This document shows, in pieces, positions 21,839 through 29,023 of a DNA stretch of 40,880 bases. Both the position numbers and the translations under genes were made by a program. How positions within the stretch are numbered: position 1 is the stretch's first letter; each line of letters starts with the position of its first letter. Source of the stretch: a virus; the IMG/VR virus record IMGVR_UViG_3300030061_001881, positions 1 through 40,880 of that record. One strand, 5' to 3'. The notes beneath the pieces were generated by a model that made no database searches, was not told where the DNA came from, and was given only the letters and a program-made list of their open reading frames with translations.

Positions 21839-22269
21839 TTGACACAGACAAATACGAAGGATATACAGAAGGGGCGTGGACGGCAAACCAACCCGCATTC
21901 GCAACTGAAGATGTAGGCTGGCGAGTCTATGTCGGTGAACATGAGAAGCGAGCCAAGGTTAGAAATTGTGCCTTCGACCATGACGAATTGAGTGAAGCAG
22001 ACGCACGACTCATAGCAGACGCACCACTTCTTTTAGCCGAACTCAAACGGATGTATGAGTTCCGTGATAGGGTGCTTGCTGCCTTTGTTCAGATGTCTGA
22101 GAACAGTAGAAGCCTTACCGAACTACTCAATTGGTTGGGCTACTGCAATTACTACTCGCATGATGGTTATCTGATGGGTTTGCACCCTCATGCACTTGGC
22201 CTCTATGAGTTGAAGGATGAGTGGATGGAGAAGGCACAACAATACTTGGAGAGTGAGAGGAATGAATGA
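21835..22269 (+). CDS. MIDTDKY-family protein, copy 2 (144 aa)
   Basis: A paralogue of the 93-residue protein at 6137, longer at the C-terminus. Shared blocks: MIDTDKY, a Trp/Val segment, and LIADAPLLLAELKRM. The C-terminal 60 residues (helical, with NYYSHDGYLMG) have no counterpart in copy 1. The 31 bases spanning the upstream stop and the first codons are identical between the copies. Codon use here looks GC-richer than around it. Confidence 0.72.
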   Translation: MIDTDKYEGYTEGAWTANQPAFATEDVGWRVYVGEHEKRAKVRNCAFDHDELSEADARLIADAPLLLAELKRMYEFRDRVLAAFVQMSENSRSLTELLNWLGYCNYYSHDGYLMGLHPHALGLYELKDEWMEKAQQYLESERNE

Positions 22270-22567
22270 TACAGACGAACCTTCTATGCCTCTTTTTGCA
22301 ATAATAGAAAGTTACCAAGAGGAAAATGATGACTTGTTTGCAGAAGTCAAGCAAGCGAGGGAAATTGTGCCTAAGTTATCTCGCTTCATTGGTGAAATGA
22401 TTCCGTGGATTGCCGATGAGCCTGAAGGTAATGGTATATTCGTAGGTGAGGCTGTCGAATGGGATTATGATGGTTCAGGTGAATGGGTACTAGTGAATTA
22501 TAATGAAACTAGATGGGTAACAATGAGTTATATCGAGTCCGTATGGAATGGGGAGAGTGAAGAATAA
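22262..22567 (+). CDS. Unknown acidic protein (101 aa)
   Basis: The start is ATG 22262 after GAGAGG; the frame is open further upstream, but within the preceding gene. Helical first half (ESYQEENDDLFAEVKQAREI), then beta-like with Trp. Overlaps the next gene (TAATG). No family recognised. Confidence 0.65.
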   Translation: MNDTDEPSMPLFAIIESYQEENDDLFAEVKQAREIVPKLSRFIGEMIPWIADEPEGNGIFVGEAVEWDYDGSGEWVLVNYNETRWVTMSYIESVWNGESEE

Positions 22568-22734
22568 TGTTTGGTAATCTTAACACTTGTGCGATGTGTG
22601 ATAAAAAAGCAAAATATATAGTAGAAAATTTAGCAGTAGGAACAAGAGTATTTTGTTCTGAAAAATGTTATGCTATATATGTGGGCTTACCAATTAGAGG
22701 TAATGGATATTATGGACTGGAGTTGATTAAATGA
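22567..22734 (+). CDS. TRASH/MYM-like zinc microprotein (55 aa)
   Basis: CAMC (8-11) and FCSEKCYAIY (from 29) follow the C-x2-C ... FC-S-x-x-C layout of TRASH/MYM-type treble-clef zinc domains, which bind metals, nucleic acid or proteins. Overlaps at both ends. The pattern is clear even though the protein is very short. Confidence 0.65.
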   Translation: MFGNLNTCAMCDKKAKYIVENLAVGTRVFCSEKCYAIYVGLPIRGNGYYGLELIK

Positions 22735-22850
22735 TAAATTATGTAGAACCTAATGGGGAGATAATTTGCTCCTTCAAAGACTTAAATGATTTGATAGAAA
22801 ACTTCCTTGATAATGAAGGTGGTCATTTTGTGCTGGAGGTGGAAGAATGA
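22731..22850 (+). CDS. Acidic microprotein (39 aa)
   Basis: ATG 22731 overlaps the preceding stop, and TGA 22848-22850 overlaps the next ATG. Sequence MINYVEPNGEIICSFKDLND, then a short helix and an acidic tail. GGAGGTGGAAGAATG at the end is the next ribosome site. Function unknown. Confidence 0.5.
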   Translation: MINYVEPNGEIICSFKDLNDLIENFLDNEGGHFVLEVEE

Positions 22851-23290
22851 GTGAAGGATATAATGTTGGGAATACCACTTCATGCTACTGCCCAAACTGC
22901 CCGCCGGAATCAGAACCATACAAAATTTATTACATGGATAAAATAGAGATGAGGGATGCCGAAGGAAAGTGGCACACATTCCCTGTTTGGTGTGGTGGTA
23001 TGACTATTGACCCATTTCCCCTACCTACAACCATTGCGAATACAGCACAATACTTGGTATTGAATGGAAACATCACCGTTGATGATGTGGGCTACTGTTT
23101 GTCTTGCGACCCATCAAGACCACTTGACCCATATTTTATTTATCCTAGTAATGACGGTGTGGCTCATGGTTCGACCATGCCGGAATGGAAGCAGAAGCAG
23201 ATACGGGCTAATCATCGTGAGAAGCAGATGAGAAAATATCAAGATGTGAGTAGTCATTGTCTTTGTTGTAATGGAGTGGATGAAGAATGA
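22847..23290 (+). CDS. Cys-rich protein, three Cys pairs (147 aa)
   Basis: CYCPNC near residue 13, CLSC near 84 and CLCC near 139 could build one or two zinc sites. The middle is Pro-rich and beta-like (WHTFPVWCGGMTIDPFPLP). No family recognised. Part of a run of Cys-pair genes from 22567 to 23385. Confidence 0.68.
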   Translation: MSEGYNVGNTTSCYCPNCPPESEPYKIYYMDKIEMRDAEGKWHTFPVWCGGMTIDPFPLPTTIANTAQYLVLNGNITVDDVGYCLSCDPSRPLDPYFIYPSNDGVAHGSTMPEWKQKQIRANHREKQMRKYQDVSSHCLCCNGVDEE

Positions 23291-23385
23291 GGAATAATCT
23301 ACTATGCAGATGGTGTAAGGCTGACGTTCATTGGGGTCATGATAGAACACGTAAATGCCCTAAATGTAAGGAGGTTAACCGATGA
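23287..23385 (+). CDS. Zinc-ribbon microprotein (32 aa)
   Basis: Two C-x2-C pairs (CRWC and CPKC) 13 residues apart make a complete minimal zinc ribbon in 32 residues, with a basic surface. Start and stop overlap the neighbouring genes; AAGGAGG near its end serves the next gene. Confidence 0.62.
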   Translation: MRNNLLCRWCKADVHWGHDRTRKCPKCKEVNR

Positions 23386-23795
23386 ATGAAGAAATTGCAA
23401 TTGGTATGTTTCTGAGAGAAGTTAGATTTCATACTTGGATGGAGAAGAGAGTTGATAGTAAACTCGGTTTCAGAATAAGACAAAGAATAACAGTACCACA
23501 AGACATACTAATTTTGTTAAACGAATCAGACTTCATGGGTATAGAATGGAAAAAGAGTTTTAACAAGAAGATAGATTTGAAAAAGATATGTTATTACTTA
23601 CAAAATTACATAGGTAAAAGAATTTTAGAAGAAGGTTTGAAAGATTATCAAAACTTTGTTCAATTCACTAGGGTACTTGCTAATCCATTTGACATCAAGA
23701 AAGCAAAAACAAAAGACCCAAACGTTGCTTTAAGTGCTTGGGAAGATGCAACATATGGTTTTTTACCACAGGTGATTGAAAGTGATGTCATTTGA
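23382..23795 (+). CDS. Unknown protein (137 aa)
   Basis: Basic, helical first two thirds (RIRQRITVPQDILILLNES, KSFNKKIDLKKICYYL), with a more acidic end. Strong ribosome site AAGGAGG. It overlaps the next gene by 11 bases. Not recognised. Confidence 0.7.
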   Translation: MNEEIAIGMFLREVRFHTWMEKRVDSKLGFRIRQRITVPQDILILLNESDFMGIEWKKSFNKKIDLKKICYYLQNYIGKRILEEGLKDYQNFVQFTRVLANPFDIKKAKTKDPNVALSAWEDATYGFLPQVIESDVI

Positions 23796-24063
23796 AAAGA
23801 AAGCATATCAATTAGGTATGATGATTGACTTAACACCTAAACAGATACATGAGGCGTTAGATATATATCACAAAGTTTCAAGAGACAACAGTTGGAATTC
23901 TGTAAGAAATAATTATAGTTTGATGATAGATTGTATTTATATTATTGGAAAGAAATACAAGGTGGGTATAACGATAGATTCAATGATTGATTTGACTAGA
24001 GAATTATATGGAAAGTCTACGCAACCTAAGCCTCACTTGTGGAGGACAAGGTATGGAGTATGA
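23785..24063 (+). CDS. Unknown helical protein (92 aa), transcription-factor-IIB-like region possible
   Basis: The start chosen is ATG 23785 rather than an upstream TTG. LTPKQIHEALDIYHKVSRDN, SLMIDCIYIIGKKYKVGITI and MIDLTRELYGK follow the helical rhythm of a cyclin-like repeat in TFB/TFIIB proteins, but key residues cannot be confirmed by eye. If right, it would be a very reduced factor of interest for the virus promoters. Alternatively a plain helical orphan. Confidence 0.5.
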   Translation: MSFEKKAYQLGMMIDLTPKQIHEALDIYHKVSRDNSWNSVRNNYSLMIDCIYIIGKKYKVGITIDSMIDLTRELYGKSTQPKPHLWRTRYGV

Positions 24064-25402
24064 GAAAAGTAATTTACTTGACTTAGCGACAAGAATGAAA
24101 CAATATCAAGGTACTTTTGATGCATCTTTTATTACGACTTATACACATGCTAAATGGATTTTTGATTTACTATTTCCAGCAGTGCCATATAAAGCACAAT
24201 ACATGCTTTCAGATATAGCAGATGAATTGAATGTTTTTGAGCCAGTGTTTGAAGATGTGTTAAAATCATTTGGTGACAGTAAAACACCTCTATGGAAAAA
24301 ATTAACATTAGCGTTAGTATCTGAAAGTGGTTTGAATTCAGTATCTTGGAATCAATTTAATTGGAATAATATTAGAGAAAGAAAGCAACAAGGTATCAAA
24401 CCAAATTTTGTAAGTATTGCAAGAGGGTTAACTAAATTAGAAAATGAATTATTGTGGCCTTGTCTTTTAGGTCATCCACCAATTACAAAAAATAAATTTC
24501 TATGTTTCGTGATAAAACATCAGTTAGAACTTGACAATTACAAAGAAGCATCTAACATTCTTAATGGTTTACTAAATGATAATGTCACCCATGTTAAAAT
24601 TTTAAAAATGTCAATGACTGACAAAAACTTCTACACATATACAAAACAAAAATGGTATGAAAAACATAGAGATTTAACTCGAAGAACATACAGAAGATGG
24701 ACAAGTTATGATGATTGGAATGACGAAGTTTTATACTATCAAATATTACCTAAAAACGGCATAACTAAAATGAAATGTCTAAGTTACGAAGATAGAATTT
24801 GGGTTGAATTAGACAGTGAAAATAAGATTGTGGATGTAATTTATTTCAATCATCCTGATTTAACTTTAGAAGATAGATTAAACAAATTAAGTATGGAACA
24901 AGACCACTTAGTAATTAATAACCTAAGAAAAATGGTTGATGAAGAACAGTTTCAAGGTTTGTTGAAGTATGACCCTGAACATCAACAAGGGGTAATTAGA
25001 ATACCAAATAGAAAAAAGTATAATCCTAGAGAATACGGTGGAGAAATTTTAGTAAAAAGTTCCCATCTCTACGATGTCAGATTAAATAGAGTAAGAAAAG
25101 ATGACGAGTTTATTGTTTTAGAAGTTGAAGCATTGGATGGATTAGATTTCTTTACAGTTGGTGAAATAAAAACAGATAAACTTACAGACAAAACTGTAAT
25201 TTGGGATGCAATCAAAAGACAAATGGTGATTGAAAATCAAGATGACTGTATAATACCTGATGAAATTTGCATAGTTATTACTGTGTCAGTTCTAACTTTC
25301 ACTAAAGATACTTTACCGCAAATGATAGATGGTTATTTCATGACAGTTCAGTACAACAAAGGTATTCAAGATGTTGTACAAATTGTAGATATTTTATCAT
25401 AA
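24053..25402 (+). CDS. Orphan protein before the replication core (449 aa)
   Basis: ATG 24053 follows GGAGG by eight bases; the frame extends upstream only inside the previous gene. The N-terminal 200 residues are helical and the C-terminal 200 beta-rich (GVIRIPNRKK, GGEILVKSSHLYDVRLNRV, EFIVLEVEAL). The layout of helical part, middle and possible OB-like end brings ATP-dependent DNA ligases to mind, but the KxDGxR motif is absent, so I do not call it one. It is co-directional with and just upstream of RFC, which suggests a replication role. Lower GC than its neighbours. Confidence 0.72.
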   Translation: MEYEKSNLLDLATRMKQYQGTFDASFITTYTHAKWIFDLLFPAVPYKAQYMLSDIADELNVFEPVFEDVLKSFGDSKTPLWKKLTLALVSESGLNSVSWNQFNWNNIRERKQQGIKPNFVSIARGLTKLENELLWPCLLGHPPITKNKFLCFVIKHQLELDNYKEASNILNGLLNDNVTHVKILKMSMTDKNFYTYTKQKWYEKHRDLTRRTYRRWTSYDDWNDEVLYYQILPKNGITKMKCLSYEDRIWVELDSENKIVDVIYFNHPDLTLEDRLNKLSMEQDHLVINNLRKMVDEEQFQGLLKYDPEHQQGVIRIPNRKKYNPREYGGEILVKSSHLYDVRLNRVRKDDEFIVLEVEALDGLDFFTVGEIKTDKLTDKTVIWDAIKRQMVIENQDDCIIPDEICIVITVSVLTFTKDTLPQMIDGYFMTVQYNKGIQDVVQIVDILS

Positions 25403-25409
25403 CTAGGAG

Positions 25410-25434
25410 GTTAGTATATAAATGTCTAGTTATA
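25410..25434 (+). promoter_or_regulatory. Class A promoter P8 (variant)
   Basis: GTTAG, TATATAAA (25415-25422) and TGTCTAGTT. ATG 25443 is 28 nt from the first T, so it is at the leaderless position. A Shine-Dalgarno site (AGGAGG, 25405-25410) and an ATG at 25422 overlap the same bases, giving a second possible start for read-through mRNA. Confidence 0.78.
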
Positions 25435-25442
25435 ATAATACC

Positions 25443-26369
25443 ATGAGTTGGGTAGAAGCCGCAAGGCCATTACTTGTAAACGAGTTAGTAGGTCAAACAG
25501 ATTTGACTAATGATATAAGTACTTGGATAGAAAACGACATGTGGCCGACAGCCTTGCTCTTTGTTGGACCTTCAGGTACAGGGAAGACGAGTGCTTCAAG
25601 AATCATTGCACGTAGTATGCTCGGCAGTTTTTATGATTCTATGAACTACATCGAAACTAATGGTAGTGACGATAGGGGAATAGATTTTGTGCGAAATGAT
25701 TTGAAAGATACTCTCCGAACTAAACCTGTTGGTCCTCACAGAAAAGTAATACTGGTAGACGAAGCAGATGGTCTAACTACTGCTGCACAAAATGCTGCAA
25801 GACAATTGATAGAAACTTATAGTAAGAACGCACTGGTTATTTTTACTGCTAATGATGAATCTAAAATTACACCAGCAATAAAATCAAGGTGTACTGTATA
25901 CAGATTCAAACCGATATCCAATGAGGAGGGTGCTGCAAGGCTATGGGATATTTTAGCATCAATGAAATTATCTACAATATCTACTTGGGGTAAAGATTTA
26001 CCTTTGTTGGTAGAATTAATGCAAGGCGATTTGAGAGCATGTATAAATTTGTTAGAAGTACTACCACGAAAATCAGATGCATTAGAAAAAAGATTATTAA
26101 AATTACAAAAATTACAAGATGAAAACATAATGGAATATGTAGAGAACAATGAATGGGATAAAATTCGTAACAACCTTCATGAAGGATTGAATGACGGAGT
26201 TCCCCTACGAAACCTGCTACAAGGTCTCTACAACCAAATAAGAAAGAAATTCAGATATGACATAATGAAAGCGTATGGCGATGTGATGTTACACATTTAC
26301 GCATGGCCGGCTGGAGATTATGCATTCTGTGACTATTTGGTAGCGAAAATGAAGGAAGGAAAAAGATGA
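25443..26369 (+). CDS. rfcS: Replication factor C small subunit (clamp loader)
   Basis: 308 residues. Motifs: SWVEAARPLLVNELVGQ (RFC box near the N-terminus), GPSGTGKT (42-49, Walker A), DEAD at 106-109 (Walker B), FTANDES (sensor 1) and SRC at 148-150 (arginine finger). The C-terminal helical collar is present. It loads the PCNA clamp encoded at 31374. No large subunit is seen in the window, so it may form a homo-oligomer or use the host's. ATG 25443 is chosen as the leaderless start of P8; ATG 25422 would add seven residues. Confidence 0.92.
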   Translation: MSWVEAARPLLVNELVGQTDLTNDISTWIENDMWPTALLFVGPSGTGKTSASRIIARSMLGSFYDSMNYIETNGSDDRGIDFVRNDLKDTLRTKPVGPHRKVILVDEADGLTTAAQNAARQLIETYSKNALVIFTANDESKITPAIKSRCTVYRFKPISNEEGAARLWDILASMKLSTISTWGKDLPLLVELMQGDLRACINLLEVLPRKSDALEKRLLKLQKLQDENIMEYVENNEWDKIRNNLHEGLNDGVPLRNLLQGLYNQIRKKFRYDIMKAYGDVMLHIYAWPAGDYAFCDYLVAKMKEGKR

Positions 26370-26503
26370 GTAATATAAGAGCAATAGACATTGAAGAATT
26401 AGGAATAACATTGCGTAGTGCAATAATGGAGAATAGATTAGAAATCATGAATTTACATGATACTGTTAAAAAAATCTTGAAGGAGATGAAAAAAAATGAA
26501 TGA
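26366..26503 (+). CDS. Helical microprotein (45 aa)
   Basis: ATG 26366 overlaps the RFC stop. The whole protein is one or two amphipathic helices (RAIDIEELGITLRSAIMENR ...). AAGGAG near the end is the ribosome site of the next gene, whose start it overlaps by eight bases. Function unknown. Confidence 0.58.
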   Translation: MSNIRAIDIEELGITLRSAIMENRLEIMNLHDTVKKILKEMKKNE

Positions 26504-27824
26504 TGAAAACCCGTTTAAAAAAATGAAAGAAGAAAATATGACGAAAGAGTTGCCTCAAGGGGTAATGGAGAGATTGGAGAAACACTCCGAAAGAACAGGG
26601 GAAACATTACCTGTTGTAAAAGAAGGTTTCTTTGATTATATCAAGACCAATTATAGTTGTGATAACTGGCAGGAAGAAGATGAAGATTTAGTTCTCGATT
26701 GGGCTGAACAATTTGCTACCATGCTAAGAAGCAGTACAGTGAGTGGTGGTGTTGGAACACAAACTTACGTTGGTCATTTCTTAGGTGTTGCTAATAAAGC
26801 AGGAGACCGTAGAAAGGGGCTGGCTAATTGGATGGTCAGACAATATAAAGAAGACCCAAATGCATTTGTATCAGATGGAAGAGGTGGAGTTTATGAAAAA
26901 CAAGATGGTCATTGGGTCATCAATACCTCTGAAGGGATTATTGAAACATCTGAAATGATAACAGAAACACCGAGCATGGGTATTCCTGCTGGAAATAATC
27001 AATACATTTGTTTCATATCAAAGAAAGGTTATCCATACCCTCACATCCAAATGGGTAGGTATGCATATTTCCTTGGTAACGAACAAAAAGAATTTGTTGA
27101 CAATGGCGACATAAAAATGTGGCGAGTAGACATTACAGGAGATGATATGGAACGCTCTCTAAACGTAGGACAACCATGTGTTATCAAAGCAAAGCCACCT
27201 TCTGATAATGCGAGAGCAGGTTTTGAAGATGTATTGGAAACAAATAGTGGTTTTGTTGATAGCATAAATTACACGAATGAATTCGTTCCAGTTGAAATGA
27301 GACCTTTACTTGAGCCATTCAAATTTTGGACTACTGATGACTTTACAGACATGTTTACTAGAATAGAAGAATTAGGTGATGCTTACGAAAGTGGATTAAG
27401 AACATTCCAAACAGCAGATGGACAAGGTAAAGTTGGTCCACTAGTAATTACAAAAGGAACAGTCAACAGACTTTCCACAGAAGGAAGAGAAACCGAATAC
27501 GATGAATCCGGTATATCATACAGTTTGAGTCTTACATCATCAGAACTACAAAGTACGTATGGTGGCGGAGATGGTGCTGAAGTCTTGTGTAATGTTTCAA
27601 GTGCATGTTACGATTTAACTCATCCATTCTCCTTTGTAGACAGTGAAGGTGAAAGATTTGAGTATGCTGAGAAATCTACCGTGTTAATATTCGGTAGAAT
27701 AGGTATGCAACAAAGAGATAATAGTAAAATTCCAAAGTTAACCGTTATGGGTATTTACACCAACCAAAGAAGGGCTAGACCTAGAGTTAGTGGTGGAGAT
27801 ACAGACTTAGGACAATTTGATTGA
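26496..27824 (+). CDS. Possible single-stranded DNA-binding protein (442 aa)
   Basis: No motif is decisive. Three points suggest an SSB/RPA-like role: its place between RFC and the RecA-like ATPase, beta-rich stretches that could form OB folds (KMWRVDITGDD ... QPCVIKAKPP and STVLIFGRIGMQ ... KLTVMGIYTNQRR), and a short acidic C-terminal tip (GGDTDLGQFD), as in many SSBs that recruit partners. The first 110 residues are helical and different. Other roles remain possible. Confidence 0.45.
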   Translation: MNDENPFKKMKEENMTKELPQGVMERLEKHSERTGETLPVVKEGFFDYIKTNYSCDNWQEEDEDLVLDWAEQFATMLRSSTVSGGVGTQTYVGHFLGVANKAGDRRKGLANWMVRQYKEDPNAFVSDGRGGVYEKQDGHWVINTSEGIIETSEMITETPSMGIPAGNNQYICFISKKGYPYPHIQMGRYAYFLGNEQKEFVDNGDIKMWRVDITGDDMERSLNVGQPCVIKAKPPSDNARAGFEDVLETNSGFVDSINYTNEFVPVEMRPLLEPFKFWTTDDFTDMFTRIEELGDAYESGLRTFQTADGQGKVGPLVITKGTVNRLSTEGRETEYDESGISYSLSLTSSELQSTYGGGDGAEVLCNVSSACYDLTHPFSFVDSEGERFEYAEKSTVLIFGRIGMQQRDNSKIPKLTVMGIYTNQRRARPRVSGGDTDLGQFD

Positions 27825-27834
27825 GGTGATATGA

Positions 27835-28056
27835 ATGACTGAAGATAATGATAAACAAGAAATAAATTTAGAACAAGAGAATATAATGTTGAAAGCGGAA
27901 CTTGATAGGGTGCGTAACCTTGCTGGTAATAGACTTCTAATCATGAGAAGATTAGAGCAATTTGCCAACGATGTAAATACACTCATGAATGCTCTTAGAG
28001 CAGACTTTGCAGAGGTTCAAGCACCCGTTGATGAATCCGAGCAAGGTGAACAGTAA
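27835..28056 (+). CDS. Coiled-coil protein (73 aa)
   Basis: Mostly one long helix with Glu/Lys/Leu heptads (EINLEQENIMLKAELDRV ...), ending in a flexible acidic tail. GAGGTGAT precedes the start. The stop shares a base with the ATG of the RecA-like gene, so the two are co-translated and may interact. Confidence 0.68.
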   Translation: MTEDNDKQEINLEQENIMLKAELDRVRNLAGNRLLIMRRLEQFANDVNTLMNALRADFAEVQAPVDESEQGEQ

Positions 28057-29015
28057 TGGCTGGCTTTGGACAGACTAAGAAGGCACAAGAAGCCTTAGCA
28101 GAAACCTTAGCAGACGCAGAACTACCTGCCCATGAAAGAGCAGACCCTTTTGCTGCTTTACAGGCTGAACTAGATGCAGAACAACCTACGTTGAACACAC
28201 ATACCTTTGCTGGTATAATCGGTCATGAAAACACTTGTAAAACTGCTATCGTGACTGCTGCTTACAACAAGTATTGGGAAGATAATGAAGAACCTAAACA
28301 ACTATGGTTACTAGATTTTGACGGTGGTGGGTTCGCTAACAAAAGTGCATTCTATCCTGAAAATACTGGTATCAAATCTTTCGAGCCTTATGTCTATATG
28401 ACAGGAAATAGGACTGCTATTGACTATGATGCAACTCATAATCGAGTGATGCAAATAATGCAATTCGCTATAAAAAATAGTGGTAATATATGGGGTTTAC
28501 TTATCACTGGTGTAGACCAATTTGATGCAGTATGTGTAAATAACATGAGGATAAACGATTTAGGTTTAGCGAGCGATGCGATTAGTGCGGCAGATGTACG
28601 TGGTGCTGGAGATGGACAAAGAGTACAGAATCAGTGGGATTGGGCAATAAGAAAAACTAGATTCCAACAGTTAGTATCTCTATGTAGAGCATTAGTAAAG
28701 AGAGGAACTAAAGTGTTTATGGAAACACATTTGTCTCTAACTAACTATGCACATGGTGCAAATGAAAGTAATGCTTCATGGAAGCCCGCTTGGGAAAAAA
28801 GTACCAACAATTTCTTATTCCAAATTATTAGAATGGAAAGAGAAGATACGCTTGATGAGGAAGGCAATGTTCTGATACAAAGGTTCACGGCTTCATTTGA
28901 AAAGAGTAAAACGGATGCAGGTTTACAAGGACAAAAGAGAACTGTTCTAGTGACAGAAGTGGGTAAAGCACCTATCTTCTACGGACTACCTGAATTAAAC
29001 GATGGCACATTGTAG
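28056..29015 (+). CDS. RecA-like (RadA/Sak4-type) ATPase with unusual P-loop
   Basis: 319 residues. GHENTCKT at 56-63 is a Walker A loop in which the usual Gly before Lys is Cys61. LLDFDGGG (D87, D89) and LLITGVDQFD (D154) match a RecA-type core, the latter as Walker B; THLSLTNY could be a later sensor region. Phage Sak4 and archaeal RadA-like proteins of this size pair or anneal ssDNA in recombination. It lies between the coiled-coil gene and PolB in the replication block. Family good, ATPase activity uncertain because of the P-loop change. Confidence 0.7.
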   Translation: MAGFGQTKKAQEALAETLADAELPAHERADPFAALQAELDAEQPTLNTHTFAGIIGHENTCKTAIVTAAYNKYWEDNEEPKQLWLLDFDGGGFANKSAFYPENTGIKSFEPYVYMTGNRTAIDYDATHNRVMQIMQFAIKNSGNIWGLLITGVDQFDAVCVNNMRINDLGLASDAISAADVRGAGDGQRVQNQWDWAIRKTRFQQLVSLCRALVKRGTKVFMETHLSLTNYAHGANESNASWKPAWEKSTNNFLFQIIRMEREDTLDEEGNVLIQRFTASFEKSKTDAGLQGQKRTVLVTEVGKAPIFYGLPELNDGTL

Positions 29016-29023
29016 GTGTTAGT

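Noticed and set aside
24053-25402. ATP-dependent DNA ligase
   Set aside because: The overall outline was suggestive, but the KxDGxR nucleotidyl motif is missing.
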